Source of the DNA: an uncultured Clostridium sp.
Lineage (GTDB): Bacteria > Bacillota > Clostridia > TANB77 > CAG-508
NCBI GenBank assembly: GCA_900557045.1
Contig: USQY01000009.1
Location: 1-39,948, forward strand
Length of the DNA: 39,948 bases
Direction: 5' to 3'
Position 1 is the stretch's first letter. Each line of letters opens with the position of its first letter. Below the pieces are notes generated by a model. It saw nothing but the letters and a program-made list of their open reading frames with translations. It searched no databases and was not told the origin of the DNA. This document shows, piece after piece, positions 24,247 to 34,600 of the stretch. A program made the position numbers and the translations under genes.

Positions 24247-27200
24247 TTAACATCTTTCTGGAGAATTTTTATCAGGAAATTTATCTTGCTTTTCTTCTTT
24301 TTCATCTCCCAACATTTCATGTTCATTTTCATTTATTTTTAATTCTGCATTTATTTCTTCTAGTTTTCGTAACTTTTCTTGTAATTCTTGTTCTTTAGGA
24401 AATTCCTTTTGAGATTCTTGTTTTGCATTTTCTAATTGAAAATATGTATTATCTAATAATTCTCTTTCGTGAGGAATATCTTTTGCAATATTATCTAAAC
24501 AATTATTTATTCTTGTTATATTTCCGTTTATATCTGTTCCTAAATCAATAGAATAGCTAAATTTATTTTTTAGTTTTAATCTAATATTTCTAGTTATTGA
24601 ATCAAAACTCATCTCCATTGTAAATCCTCTATATTCTCCTATTTCTCGTGTTTCCATACTTTTTAAATCTTGAATACTCTCTAATAGTTTCTTTCCAGCC
24701 TCTTGTTTTTCAGTATAAGTTATTCCATTTATTTTCATAGGAGAAAATCCATCTGCATTAGGTTTAGTATATTCTTGTAATTTAATTGTATCTTCTTCCA
24801 TTGCTCCAATTTTATTATTAAGTCTTGCTATTTCTTCTGGAAAGTATTTTATAATCTTATCTTGCAATGAATATTTTTGATTCATAAATTCTTGTTTTAA
24901 TAATTTCAATTTTGCAACATCAGTATCTAACGATGTCTTTTCTAATATTTTAGGATTTCCTGTTGCTAATGCTTTTATTTCTCCATAAGTTAATGCTTTG
25001 TCATCAATATCTTCCATTGTTCTTGCAGGTGTTTTTGATGTCATTATTTGAGAAATGAATTTTTGCTTTTGCTCTACTAATTGATACATATAACTATCAA
25101 ATGTCTTTTCAGTAACATAAGAATATACATATACTTTTTTGTTTTCATTCCCCTGTCTAATCATTCTTCCATTTCGTTGAGTCAAATCAGAAGGTTTCCA
25201 TGCACAATCTAAATGATGAGTTGCTATTAACTTATCTTGAACATTAGTACCTGCACCCATTTTTTGAGTTGAACCAATTAACACTCTAACTTGTCCTTTT
25301 CTTACTTTGCTAAATAATTCTTTCTTTTTTACTTCATTGTCTGCCTCATGAATAAAAGCTATTTCATCAGGTGGAATACCTTTTTGAATTAGCTTTTTCT
25401 TTAACTCATTATATACATCTGTAAATTCTTCTTTTTCATATCCTTTCAAGTCTTTTGGAGTTGATAAATCACAGAATACAAGTTGTGTTGATTTTTTATC
25501 ACTATTTTCATCCCATATTCTATAAATATTTTCAGAGCAAGAATTTACTTTGCTACTTTCCGAATCTGGTAATAAAGGATTCATAAGTCTTTGGTCTAGT
25601 GCAAGTTTTCTCCCCTCATTTGTAATTTTAAGCATATTATCTTCTGTTGCATCAACTGTTCCTGACCTTATTTTCTCTGCTCTTTCTCCTAAAGCCTTTA
25701 CCATTTCTTGTTGTATTTCACTAGGTTTTACTACTACATTTATATTTTCAAATTCTGGTGTTGGCAAATTTAATGTTTCAGCAGTTTGAATATCTGCTAC
25801 TTCTTTAAACATAGACATTAGCTCTGGTAAATTGTGAAATTTTGCAAATCTTGTTTTTGCTCTGTATCCTGTACCCTCTGGTGCAAGTTCTATTGCTGTT
25901 ACTGTTTCTCCAAATGTACTTGCCCAATTATCAAAATGCTCTAAACTATTTTCTTTTAGTCCTGCATATTGTAAATATCTCTGCATTGTATAAAGTTCTG
26001 CCATTGAATTACTTACTGGTGTTCCAGTAGCAAATACAGAACCTTTGCCTCCTGTAATTTCATCTAAATATCTACATTTCATAAAAAGGTCGGAAGATTT
26101 TTGTGCTTCAGTTTGTGCTATTCCACCTACATTACGCATTTTCGTATATAAAAACAAATTCTTATAATTATGAGCTTCATCAACAAATAATTTATCTACA
26201 CCTAATTCTTCAAATGTTACAACATCATCTTTTCTTTCTTCCTTATGTAATTTCTCTAATCTAGTTTCTAATGATTTTCTTGTTTTCTCCATTTGTTTAA
26301 TAGTATAGTTTTCTCCTCTGTTTGATTTTTCAGAGGCAATTCCTTTTGTAATATCACTTATTTGTTCTTCTAATAATGCAATTTGTCTTTCTATTGACAT
26401 TGGTATTCTTTCAAATTGTGAATGTCCAATAATTACTGCATCAAATTCTCCTGTTGCTATCCTACTACAAAATTTCTTTCTATTTTTGGTTTCAAAGTCT
26501 TTTTTAGTAGCAACTAAAATATTGGCACTTGGATAAAGTTGCAAAAACTCACTTGCAAACTGCTCTATAATATGATTTGGAACTACAAATAAAGACTTAT
26601 TACATAAGCCTAAACGCTTACTTTCCATTGCAGCTGCGACCATCTCAAAAGTCTTTCCTGCACCTACTTCATGTGCTAATAATGTGTTATTACCATATAA
26701 AACATGTGCTACTGCATTAAGTTGATGTGTTCTTAATTTTATCTCTGGATTCATTCCTACAAACCCTATATGAGAGCCATCATATTCTCTTGGTCTTATG
26801 CAATTAAATTTATCATTATAAAGTCTTACTAAATGATTTCTTCTTTCTGGATCTTCCCATACCCAATTTAAGAATGCTTCTTTTATTGCGTCTTGTTTAC
26901 TACAAGCTATTGCAGTTTCTTTTCTGTTTAATACTCTTTGTTTTCTGCCCTCATCATCTATAAATGTATCAAATATTTTTACATCTTTTAGATTAAGTGT
27001 CTGTTCTATTATTTTATATGCATTTATTCTTGATGTACCATAAGTTGTATATGCTTTTACATTGTTTCTATCATTACTTTTTCCATCAATATACCATTCA
27101 GCAGTTATATTAGAATATTTAACATGAATATCCCATCTGTTATAACTTGGTGTATCTAATAATTCAAAAATAAACTTTCTAATAATCTCTGGTGGTATCC

Positions 27201-30200
27201 ATGTTGAGCCTAACTTAATTCCAATTTCACTTGCAGTAAGGTCTTTTGGAATAACCTCTTTTAATTTTTCAACATTTATATTAAAACTAGAATCTTCTTT
27301 TGCAAATTGTTCTGCAACTTTTAGTTTTTCTCTAACATTACCAGATAAATATTCATCAGCAGTTACCCAATTATCAGAATTTTCATAATCAGGTACTCTA
27401 AAAATAACACCCTCTAAACTACTTATTATTTCTTCTTTATCTATATTGCATAATTGTCCCATATAGTCTAAATCGACTTTTGCTTTATCTTGTATAGATA
27501 AAATTAGTGCTTCATCTGGAGTATCTACTTGTAATACTTTCTTTTTAGCCTTTATAGTTCTCTTACTAAATATATCAGCTTTTCCTACAAATTTACCCTC
27601 TCCATCTATTTTTTCAAGTGAGCATAATAAGAAATAACTACTATCATTAGAAAATGCTGTTTCATTTGCTCTTGAATTTATTAAGCCATATTCTTTTGTA
27701 AATCTATCATATAATTCATTTAATTTTGCTTGTGCAATATGAATTTCCTCATCTGAATAATCTTCCATTTGAAAATCAATTAATTCTCTTACCTGTTCTC
27801 TTAACAAAATTAAACCTTTTATTCTATTTTGTGCCGTTAAAGGTAACTCATCTTGTAATATCATTTTTGAATTTTCTCTAAAATACAATTTATCATTTAC
27901 TATTGCATAAGAATAATTCTTAACAGTTGGAATTGCAGGTATTGATGTGTCTTCTTGTTCAATTTCATTTTCAATACTATTATTCTGTAATTCTCCATGT
28001 ATATTAGTTATCGCATAATTTAATTGTTCTTCTAAATTTGTGTCTTCTTCTGCTTTACAAGTTGAATCATAGCCATAAGCAGTAGATACCATTTCCATTT
28101 TTCCTAATATCATATTTGGATTATCTACAAAATATTTATTCATTGTAATATTGTTTTCATCTCTATCAAGATATACCCAATCTGGCATTATATCGGTAAA
28201 ATTTTCTCTTTTTTGTAAGAAGATAATATCTGATGTTACTTTTGTTCCTGCATTCTTTGTAAAAGTATTATCTGGTAATCTAATAGCACCTAAAAGGTCT
28301 GCTCTTTGTGCTAAATACTTTCTAACCTCTGGACTTGCTTTATCCATTGTTCCTTTTGAAGTAATAAATGCAATTACTCCTCCTGGTCTAACTTTATCTA
28401 AAGTTTTAGCAAAGAAATAATCGTGTATTAGAAAATTATTTTTATCATATCTTTTATCATTAACTTTGAAATCTCCAAATGGTACATTTCCTATCGCTAT
28501 ATCAAAAAAAGAGTCTGGTAAATCTGCTTTTTCATATCCCTGAACTTTAATATTTGCTTTTGGATATAATTGTTTTGCTATCTTACCACTTATAGAATCA
28601 AGTTCTATTCCATATAGTTTTGAACTTTGCATTTCTTGTGGCAACATTCCTAAAAAATTACCTGTGCCACAACTTGGTTCAAGAATATTTGCTTGTTCAA
28701 CACCCATGCTTTTTAGAGTGTCATATATTGCATTTATAACTACTGGTGGTGTATAAAAAGCAGTTAAAGTAGAAGCTCTTGCAGACTTATATTCTTCATC
28801 TGTAAGAATTTCTTTTAATTCGTTATATTCTTCACTCCAATTATCTTTACTTTCATCAAACACATCTGGAAGTCCACCCCAACCGACATATTTCGACAAA
28901 ATATTCTGTTCTTCTGAATTTGCTAATCTATTTTCATCTTCTAATTTATGCAAAAGTTTTATTGCATCAATATTTCTTCTTACTTTTTCTTTTGGTGTAC
29001 CTTCTCCTAATAATTTATCATCAATGTGATAATTAATCTTTTCTTGTTTAGGTTTTGGTTCTACTATTTCCTGTTTATTAGTAGTAATTTCTTTTTCAAA
29101 GTTTTTTTCATTACTATGATAAAGTGAAACTGCTCGTAAATAACTTTCATTTCTCATAATTGGATAATGTGCAGTTTCTAACATTGTTTGGTCTAATAAA
29201 ACAATTTCATCTAATTCTTTGTTAATAGCCTCAACTCTATATTTTCTATCACTTTCTAAATAAATAATTTGTCCTATTTTAAATTGTGTTTTTGTATCTT
29301 CGCTTAATTCTTTTACTGCACTAATAGCATTAGCAACTATTTGGGTTTCAACTCTATCAGCAATATCTTTTAGTTCTGCTTCTTGCTCTAAATTATCAAT
29401 AAATTCTTGACTAACTTCTTCTAGGCTTGTATCTGCTAATTCTGTAATATCAGTAAACTCTGCTAAATCTTTTCTTATATCATCTAAAGTCTTTTTGTCT
29501 TGATTTTCTGAATATTCTAAAAGTCCACCATCAATTTCTGTTCCCCTGTTGTCATATATTGCATAATAATATCCCTCATCATTTGTATGAAAATGAAAAT
29601 AATTTCCATTATTCAACTTATAATTTTTTTCAATATTTATACTAGATATATCTATAAAATCATTTGTGTTTTCTTTTAATCCTCTATCTAGCATCCATTT
29701 TTCTTTTTCATAGTCATTTTCTAGCCATTCTTGATATTTTATTTTTTCTTCATCATTAAAATATCTATCTAATCTAATAATTTCTTTAAGCCTTTGTTCA
29801 ACATTACTCCAATTTATTAGTAGCTCTACTCTATCATCTTTATAGCCTTTATATAACTTTATTCCTTTGCTATCATGCTCTTGTCCAAAATCTGCACCAG
29901 AATATGCAGAACTTGAACCTCCTATTCCATATTCATGTTTTAGAAATATTATATTTTCTTTTGCTGATAAACTTCTTTTAAATTGTTCATAAATTCTATA
30001 TTTGCTATGTGAAAAATTACTGCCCTCAATAAGTGTTTTATCTATCATTTCTTGAGTAAAAGAAAAAGCAGGAGTATTTTCTACTTCTGCTTGTGCTTGA
30101 ATATTATTTATTTGTGTATCTACACTTGGCAACTCTTTAATTGGTGGTACATAAGTATCTTCAAAAAGATTTAATTGTAAATTAGCTCTGACATTATCAT

Positions 30201-31362
30201 TTCTTCTGCTTGGTTCTTTATTGAGTTCATTGCTTGTACCCAACTCATTTGATTCTCTCTTTTCATTTCCTCTGTTATTTGGTTCTTCTCTGCTAGACTT
30301 GTTATTATCTGTTTCATTCTCTTTTGAGCTGTTTGTTCTATTTCTCCTAAATGTTCTTCCATCTTGCCATCTAACATTAATTCCTCGTATAACCCTCTTT
30401 TGTGTTCTTTTAGGAATTTCTCCCTCATTCTTGAGAATCTCCCCTGTGCCATTTTCTTCGTTTTTGGTAATGCTACTTGTGGTATTTGGTAATCTCCCAT
30501 TTGATTGTATGTTAATTCTATCATAATCATTTCTCCCTTCATTATTTTTTTCTTCATTATTATGATAATTTATTTTTTCATTATTAACAAATGTACGATT
30601 TGTTAATTTATAATTTTTTTCATAATTTATAACACTAGAATAGATTTCTCTTAATTCTTGTTCTGCAATATCACTTATTGCTGCACCTAATCTTGAAACA
30701 ACTCTTTTATTATTAAAACTACTAATCATTTCAAAATCCGATACATTAAAATGTTCTGTTGGATCAATGCCACATCTTTTCATTGCCATATATGATATTG
30801 ATTTTGCAAGTAATACAATAAAGTTTCCCTCTAAATCTATATCTTGCATTCCCTCTAATAAGCTACCATCTAAAACTTCTTTTAAATCAACTAAATAATC
30901 TTGATAATTATCTTCAACTAAATTTATAGATGCTGAATATATTGCTTCTGCTAAATTAGATTTAACTTCTAAATTTCCAAAACTATTTTCTAGTGTTTCT
31001 ATAATTCCATTTTCATAAGAAGGTTTTATTTCCCATAACTTAAAATCTTTATTTATACCACTATGTGTATCTGAAATATCAAAAACATGTCTTAATACAT
31101 TTCTGCCATTTTCCATTGATAATAAGGCAATACCTTTTGCACCCTTATTAACCCATCTTCGTAATTTTTTATTCCAAGTTTCTATATCTGCACAAGCAGT
31201 AGCATTTGGTTTTTGAGCATATATTAACACTTGCTCATTAAAAGAATATTTGTAATTGTTACTCGCCGTATTTAAAAACTTAATCCAACTTTCTCCATTT
31301 TGAGTAATTTCTTTCAATGTTTCACTTGCCATTTCATTTATTAGTTGATATTTATTCGCCAT
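24247..31362 (-). CDS. Mobile-element ArdC-like / N6-adenine methylase / SNF2 helicase fusion
   Basis: A 2371-residue protein of the kind carried by Firmicutes conjugative elements (often called DEAD/SNF2 helicase or DarB-like). Residues 1-110 resemble ArdC-like ssDNA-binding domains (NYKYSFNEQVLIYAQKPNAT, KLRRWVNKGAKGI). About 260-410 is low-complexity, charged, and doubles as the coding sequence of a TnpV-like protein. Around 890-905 comes the SAM-binding motif ILEPSCGTGNFLG, and near 952 the methylase NxPF block IGNVPFGDF. The helicase has Walker A HEVGAGKTFEM (~1562), DEAH-box FVDEAHNYKNL (~1724), motif III ATGTPVSNS and motif VI QRNGRMIRQGNE (~2060). Probable roles are protecting or unwinding element DNA on entry; inference. 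Start ATG 31362 follows AGGAGGAAAC inside the upstream gene. Confidence 0.92.
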   Translation of the reverse strand: MANKYQLINEMASETLKEITQNGESWIKFLNTASNNYKYSFNEQVLIYAQKPNATACADIETWNKKLRRWVNKGAKGIALLSMENGRNVLRHVFDISDTHSGINKDFKLWEIKPSYENGIIETLENSFGNLEVKSNLAEAIYSASINLVEDNYQDYLVDLKEVLDGSLLEGMQDIDLEGNFIVLLAKSISYMAMKRCGIDPTEHFNVSDFEMISSFNNKRVVSRLGAAISDIAEQELREIYSSVINYEKNYKLTNRTFVNNEKINYHNNEEKNNEGRNDYDRINIQSNGRLPNTTSSITKNEENGTGEILKNEGEIPKRTQKRVIRGINVRWQDGRTFRRNRTNSSKENETDNNKSSREEPNNRGNEKRESNELGTSNELNKEPSRRNDNVRANLQLNLFEDTYVPPIKELPSVDTQINNIQAQAEVENTPAFSFTQEMIDKTLIEGSNFSHSKYRIYEQFKRSLSAKENIIFLKHEYGIGGSSSAYSGADFGQEHDSKGIKLYKGYKDDRVELLINWSNVEQRLKEIIRLDRYFNDEEKIKYQEWLENDYEKEKWMLDRGLKENTNDFIDISSINIEKNYKLNNGNYFHFHTNDEGYYYAIYDNRGTEIDGGLLEYSENQDKKTLDDIRKDLAEFTDITELADTSLEEVSQEFIDNLEQEAELKDIADRVETQIVANAISAVKELSEDTKTQFKIGQIIYLESDRKYRVEAINKELDEIVLLDQTMLETAHYPIMRNESYLRAVSLYHSNEKNFEKEITTNKQEIVEPKPKQEKINYHIDDKLLGEGTPKEKVRRNIDAIKLLHKLEDENRLANSEEQNILSKYVGWGGLPDVFDESKDNWSEEYNELKEILTDEEYKSARASTLTAFYTPPVVINAIYDTLKSMGVEQANILEPSCGTGNFLGMLPQEMQSSKLYGIELDSISGKIAKQLYPKANIKVQGYEKADLPDSFFDIAIGNVPFGDFKVNDKRYDKNNFLIHDYFFAKTLDKVRPGGVIAFITSKGTMDKASPEVRKYLAQRADLLGAIRLPDNTFTKNAGTKVTSDIIFLQKRENFTDIMPDWVYLDRDENNITMNKYFVDNPNMILGKMEMVSTAYGYDSTCKAEEDTNLEEQLNYAITNIHGELQNNSIENEIEQEDTSIPAIPTVKNYSYAIVNDKLYFRENSKMILQDELPLTAQNRIKGLILLREQVRELIDFQMEDYSDEEIHIAQAKLNELYDRFTKEYGLINSRANETAFSNDSSYFLLCSLEKIDGEGKFVGKADIFSKRTIKAKKKVLQVDTPDEALILSIQDKAKVDLDYMGQLCNIDKEEIISSLEGVIFRVPDYENSDNWVTADEYLSGNVREKLKVAEQFAKEDSSFNINVEKLKEVIPKDLTASEIGIKLGSTWIPPEIIRKFIFELLDTPSYNRWDIHVKYSNITAEWYIDGKSNDRNNVKAYTTYGTSRINAYKIIEQTLNLKDVKIFDTFIDDEGRKQRVLNRKETAIACSKQDAIKEAFLNWVWEDPERRNHLVRLYNDKFNCIRPREYDGSHIGFVGMNPEIKLRTHQLNAVAHVLYGNNTLLAHEVGAGKTFEMVAAAMESKRLGLCNKSLFVVPNHIIEQFASEFLQLYPSANILVATKKDFETKNRKKFCSRIATGEFDAVIIGHSQFERIPMSIERQIALLEEQISDITKGIASEKSNRGENYTIKQMEKTRKSLETRLEKLHKEERKDDVVTFEELGVDKLFVDEAHNYKNLFLYTKMRNVGGIAQTEAQKSSDLFMKCRYLDEITGGKGSVFATGTPVSNSMAELYTMQRYLQYAGLKENSLEHFDNWASTFGETVTAIELAPEGTGYRAKTRFAKFHNLPELMSMFKEVADIQTAETLNLPTPEFENINVVVKPSEIQQEMVKALGERAEKIRSGTVDATEDNMLKITNEGRKLALDQRLMNPLLPDSESSKVNSCSENIYRIWDENSDKKSTQLVFCDLSTPKDLKGYEKEEFTDVYNELKKKLIQKGIPPDEIAFIHEADNEVKKKELFSKVRKGQVRVLIGSTQKMGAGTNVQDKLIATHHLDCAWKPSDLTQRNGRMIRQGNENKKVYVYSYVTEKTFDSYMYQLVEQKQKFISQIMTSKTPARTMEDIDDKALTYGEIKALATGNPKILEKTSLDTDVAKLKLLKQEFMNQKYSLQDKIIKYFPEEIARLNNKIGAMEEDTIKLQEYTKPNADGFSPMKINGITYTEKQEAGKKLLESIQDLKSMETREIGEYRGFTMEMSFDSITRNIRLKLKNKFSYSIDLGTDINGNITRINNCLDNIAKDIPHERELLDNTYFQLENAKQESQKEFPKEQELQEKLRKLEEINAELKINENEHEMLGDEKEEKQDKFPDKNSPERC
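30171..30524 (-). CDS. tnpV: TnpV-like transposon-encoded protein embedded in the helicase gene
   Basis: A 117-residue frame lies wholly inside the helicase gene on the same strand, shifted by one base. The product MIELTYNQMGDYQIPQVALP, then KYG-like GRFSRMREKFLKEHKRGLYEELMLDGKM, HLGEIEQTAQKRMKQI, and the end SIKNQAEEMIMSELIYN matches the TnpV family (GDYxIPD..LP, FLKEHRxxxYxxLLxxGxLxxHL.EI...A, MNxIxxxAEEIVxxELVY). AAGGGAG lies eight bases upstream of ATG 30524; two ATGs further upstream are not preferred. The helicase frame over this stretch is repetitive and acidic/Asn-rich, as expected of a linker constrained by a second gene. TnpV has no assigned activity; it occurs in Firmicutes transposons and ICEs. 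Confidence 0.75.
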   Translation of the reverse strand: MIELTYNQMGDYQIPQVALPKTKKMAQGRFSRMREKFLKEHKRGLYEELMLDGKMEEHLGEIEQTAQKRMKQIITSLAEKNQITEEMKRENQMSWVQAMNSIKNQAEEMIMSELIYN

Positions 31363-31579
31363 CGGTTTCCTCCTTTCTCGTTTCTTGATAATTGAAATAC
31401 CCTATTGTATTATGGTCTTTAATAAACTCTCGTAAAGCAATAATATTCAAAACATCAGGGTCTTTCGTTATATCTTTTAAATCTTCTATTTTTAAATTTG
31501 AAATATCTTTTTCTGTTGATTTTCCAATACTTATTAACTTGTTATATGTTTCCATTCTTAAGTTTCTTTTTCTAGGCAT
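31352..31579 (-). CDS. 75-residue protein overlapping the helicase start
   Basis: A small charged protein, MPRKRNLRMETYNKLISIGK then STEKDISNLKIEDLKDI, ending KEETDGE. No family is recognised. It overlaps the helicase start by 11 bases, so translation is likely coupled. AGGAGGTG lies upstream of ATG 31579, after the terminator of the adhesin. ICE-borne helicase genes are often preceded by a small accessory ORF of this size. Confidence 0.6.
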   Translation of the reverse strand: MPRKRNLRMETYNKLISIGKSTEKDISNLKIEDLKDITKDPDVLNIIALREFIKDHNTIGYFNYQETRKEETDGE

Positions 31580-31603
31580 TTCACACCTCCTATTTTTAAC
31601 AAA

Positions 31604-31631
31604 TTAAAGAGAGCTAATAATCTAGCTCTCC
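31604..31631 (-). terminator. Terminator of the adhesin gene
   Basis: GAGAGCTA (31610-31617) and TAGCTCTC (31624-31631) form a perfect 8-bp stem with a 6-base loop; on the minus strand it is followed by TTTAATTTG. It sits 9 bases after the adhesin stop codon. Confidence 0.75.
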
Positions 31632-31639
31632 ATCATTTA

Positions 31640-34600
31640 TTATTTATCTTTATTTTGTTTACGCTTAATTATATAAGCTATTCCTAGTAAAGATAGAATT
31701 ATTGCACTAGCGAATAATTTTATTTTGCTTTCAACTCCTGTTTTAGGAACTTCTATTTTTTTATTTTCAAAAGTAAATTCTATTGTATTTTCATTTTCTT
31801 CTACTTGTGTATCATCTACGAATATTCCTTTGTCATTGATTTCTACTTTAACAATTTTGTTTGATAATTCATAATCTTTTGGTGCTTTTATTTCTTTAAT
31901 GTAATATGTTCCATATCGTAATTCTTCAAATAAAGCTGTTCCATCTTCTGAATTAGATTTAACCTCTTTAATAAGTTTTGTACATTCTGGATCTTCGTAT
32001 ATTGCAAATATGAATTTATCTTTAATAACTTCTTTTGTTTCAGTATCAATCTTAATTACCTTTACATTTTTTAGTATTGGCATATCTTTCATTTCTATTT
32101 TTTGAGTTTCTTTGTCAGTTGTTACTGTGAATTTTATTTCTTCAGTAATTTCATAACCATAAGGAGCAGTAGTTTCTTTTAAGATATATGTTTTACCTTC
32201 TTCTAAACCTTTTACTTTATGAGGTTCTTTAGTTGATGTCCATTTATCTATTGTATTACCATCTTCATCTGTTACTTCTAATTCTGCACCCTCTAGTTCA
32301 TTTCCATTTGTTATATCTGTTTTAGTTATTTCTACTAATTTATCAATCATAACTACTTTTTGTGTTTCTTTATCTGTTGTTACAATAAATTCAACATCAG
32401 TTGCTTTTACATAAAAATCTGCAACTATTTCTTCGTGTAATGTATAAGTTTCTCCTTCAACTAAATTTTTGATTTTGTGTGGTTCTTTACCAGATACCCA
32501 TTCATCAACTACTTTGTTGTCTTTATCTAATACTTGAATTGTTGCACCTTCAATTTCTTCTCCTGCAATATCAACTTTGCTCATTTCTACTATTTTGTCT
32601 ATCATAACTACTTTTTGTGTTTCTTTATCTGTTGTTACAATAAATTCAACATCAGTTGCTTTTACATAAAAATCTGCAACTATTTCTTCGTGTAATGTAT
32701 AAGTTTCTCCTTCAACTAAATTTTTGATTTTGTGTGGTTCTTTACCAGATACCCATTCATCAACTACTTTGTTGTCTTTATCTAATACTTGAATTGTTGC
32801 ACCTTCAATTTCTTCTCCTGCAATATCAACTTTGCTCATTTCTACTATTTTATCTATCATATTTACTTTTTGAATTTCATTAGTATCTTTTATTGTAAAT
32901 TTAATACTTGTAGCAACTACATAACCATCTGGAGCAATTTCTTCTTTTAGTGTGTATTCTTTTCCTATTGTTAGTCCTTCAATTTTATGTGTTTTTTCTG
33001 TTGATGTCCATGTATCTATAATATTATTTTCATTATCTAATACTGTAAGTTTTGCTCCTATTAGTTCTTTATCTCCAGTAATATCAGTTTTAGAAAATTC
33101 AACTAATGTTGTATCATTTGAAATATCTAATTTTGTTTCATATATCTTTGTAGTTAAATCTTTTTGCTCAAACTTAACTTCATATTTTGTTGTATTTAAA
33201 ACAAGTCCATCTAATGTTTTTGTTTCAACTATTTCATAAGTTCCCATTGGAAGATTTGTTATTGTTAATTTTCCATCTTTAGTCAGATTATATTTTTTAA
33301 TCTCTTGTCCTTTTTTGTAAATTACACTACCATCTGCCATATCTATAATATTTTCTTTTGCTGAAAGTTTAAATTCTATACCAGATAAGTCTGATGTATC
33401 AATTAAAGATGTATCTGCATCTTCTCTTAATGCAATAGTTTTATCCAATTTAATAGTTCCTGTTGGTTGCTCATTTTTAACAACGACTTCTTTTATAAAA
33501 TCTCCATCTTTGTCTGTGTCATAATCTTTTACATTTTTAATTTCAAATGTAACTGATTTATCTAATTGTAAAAAGCCTGTTGGAACTTTTATTTCTGTTA
33601 TTTCGTAACTTCCTACTGGTAATTTTAAAGGTGTTGTAATTGTTGCTTTATCATCATTTTTACTATTAAATGAGTTATCTGGAACAACTATATTATCTGC
33701 ATTTGTTGTAAATGATGTGTATGTTGTATTTCCAATTTTTTGAGAAATAGATTCTCCTTTTTTGAATAATATCTTTTTAGTAGCTCTATCATATATATCT
33801 TTTGTTGCTTTTATCTCAAATGTTGTAGAATTTAATGTAACAAGTTTTCCTGTTTTTAAGTCTTTTTTGATTAACTTAATATATGTTTCTAATTGTTCAT
33901 TATTTACTACTAAATGTTTTGTTTTCTTTGCTATTTCTTTGATTTCTGACTCATCATCTGTAATAGAAAATGTAAAATCAACTGCTGTTTCATAATCTGT
34001 TGGTGTTTTAGTTTCTTTAACTATATATTTTCCATAAGGTAAGTTGTTTTGTGTATAAGCATTTCCATCTTTATCTGTTACTATTACTGCATAAGATGGT
34101 GCAATAGCTTGTGCTGATTGAACTCTTTTACTATCAACTTTTACTTGATTTCCATTTTCATCAATTCCATTCCATACTTCTGCATAAGTATATCCTTGTG
34201 AATATGCTTTTTCTACTGCTGAATTTAATTTAATTGTAAACTCTGCACCTTCAAGTCCTGGTGTTTCTCCAGAATTTGTTTTTATTCCTGATTTGAAAAT
34301 GTGTACTCCCATTTTCTTTACATTCTCTAAACTTGTTTTAGTATCTGTTATTACTTTTGTGTGTTGGTCTTTATATTTTAATTCAACATTGTAAGTATTT
34401 TTATCTAACATATATCCTATTGGAGCTGTTTCTTCTTTTACAATGTATTTTCCTAAAGGAAGATTTGTTATATCTTCTGTTTCTCCTTTTTCATTCATAG
34501 TTCTTGTAGCAACTAAATCTCCATTAGAATAGAATTTTTTAGTTTTTGCTTTGTTGTATATATCCTCACTTGCATAAACTTTATAAACTGCACCATTAAA

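Noticed and set aside
24187..24247. Integration (att) site marking the left end of the conjugative element
   Set aside because: No direct repeat, tRNA end or integrase is visible between the DUF3781 gene and the helicase, so the element's end cannot be placed.
30221..30526. Plus-strand 101-codon frame inside the helicase
   Set aside because: Antisense to both the helicase and the embedded TnpV frame, with Ser/Leu-rich shadow composition and no ribosome site.
32346..32851. CRISPR or mobile element at the adhesin repeats
   Set aside because: The 255-bp period is in frame and codes for a full SpaA domain, so it is a protein-domain duplication.
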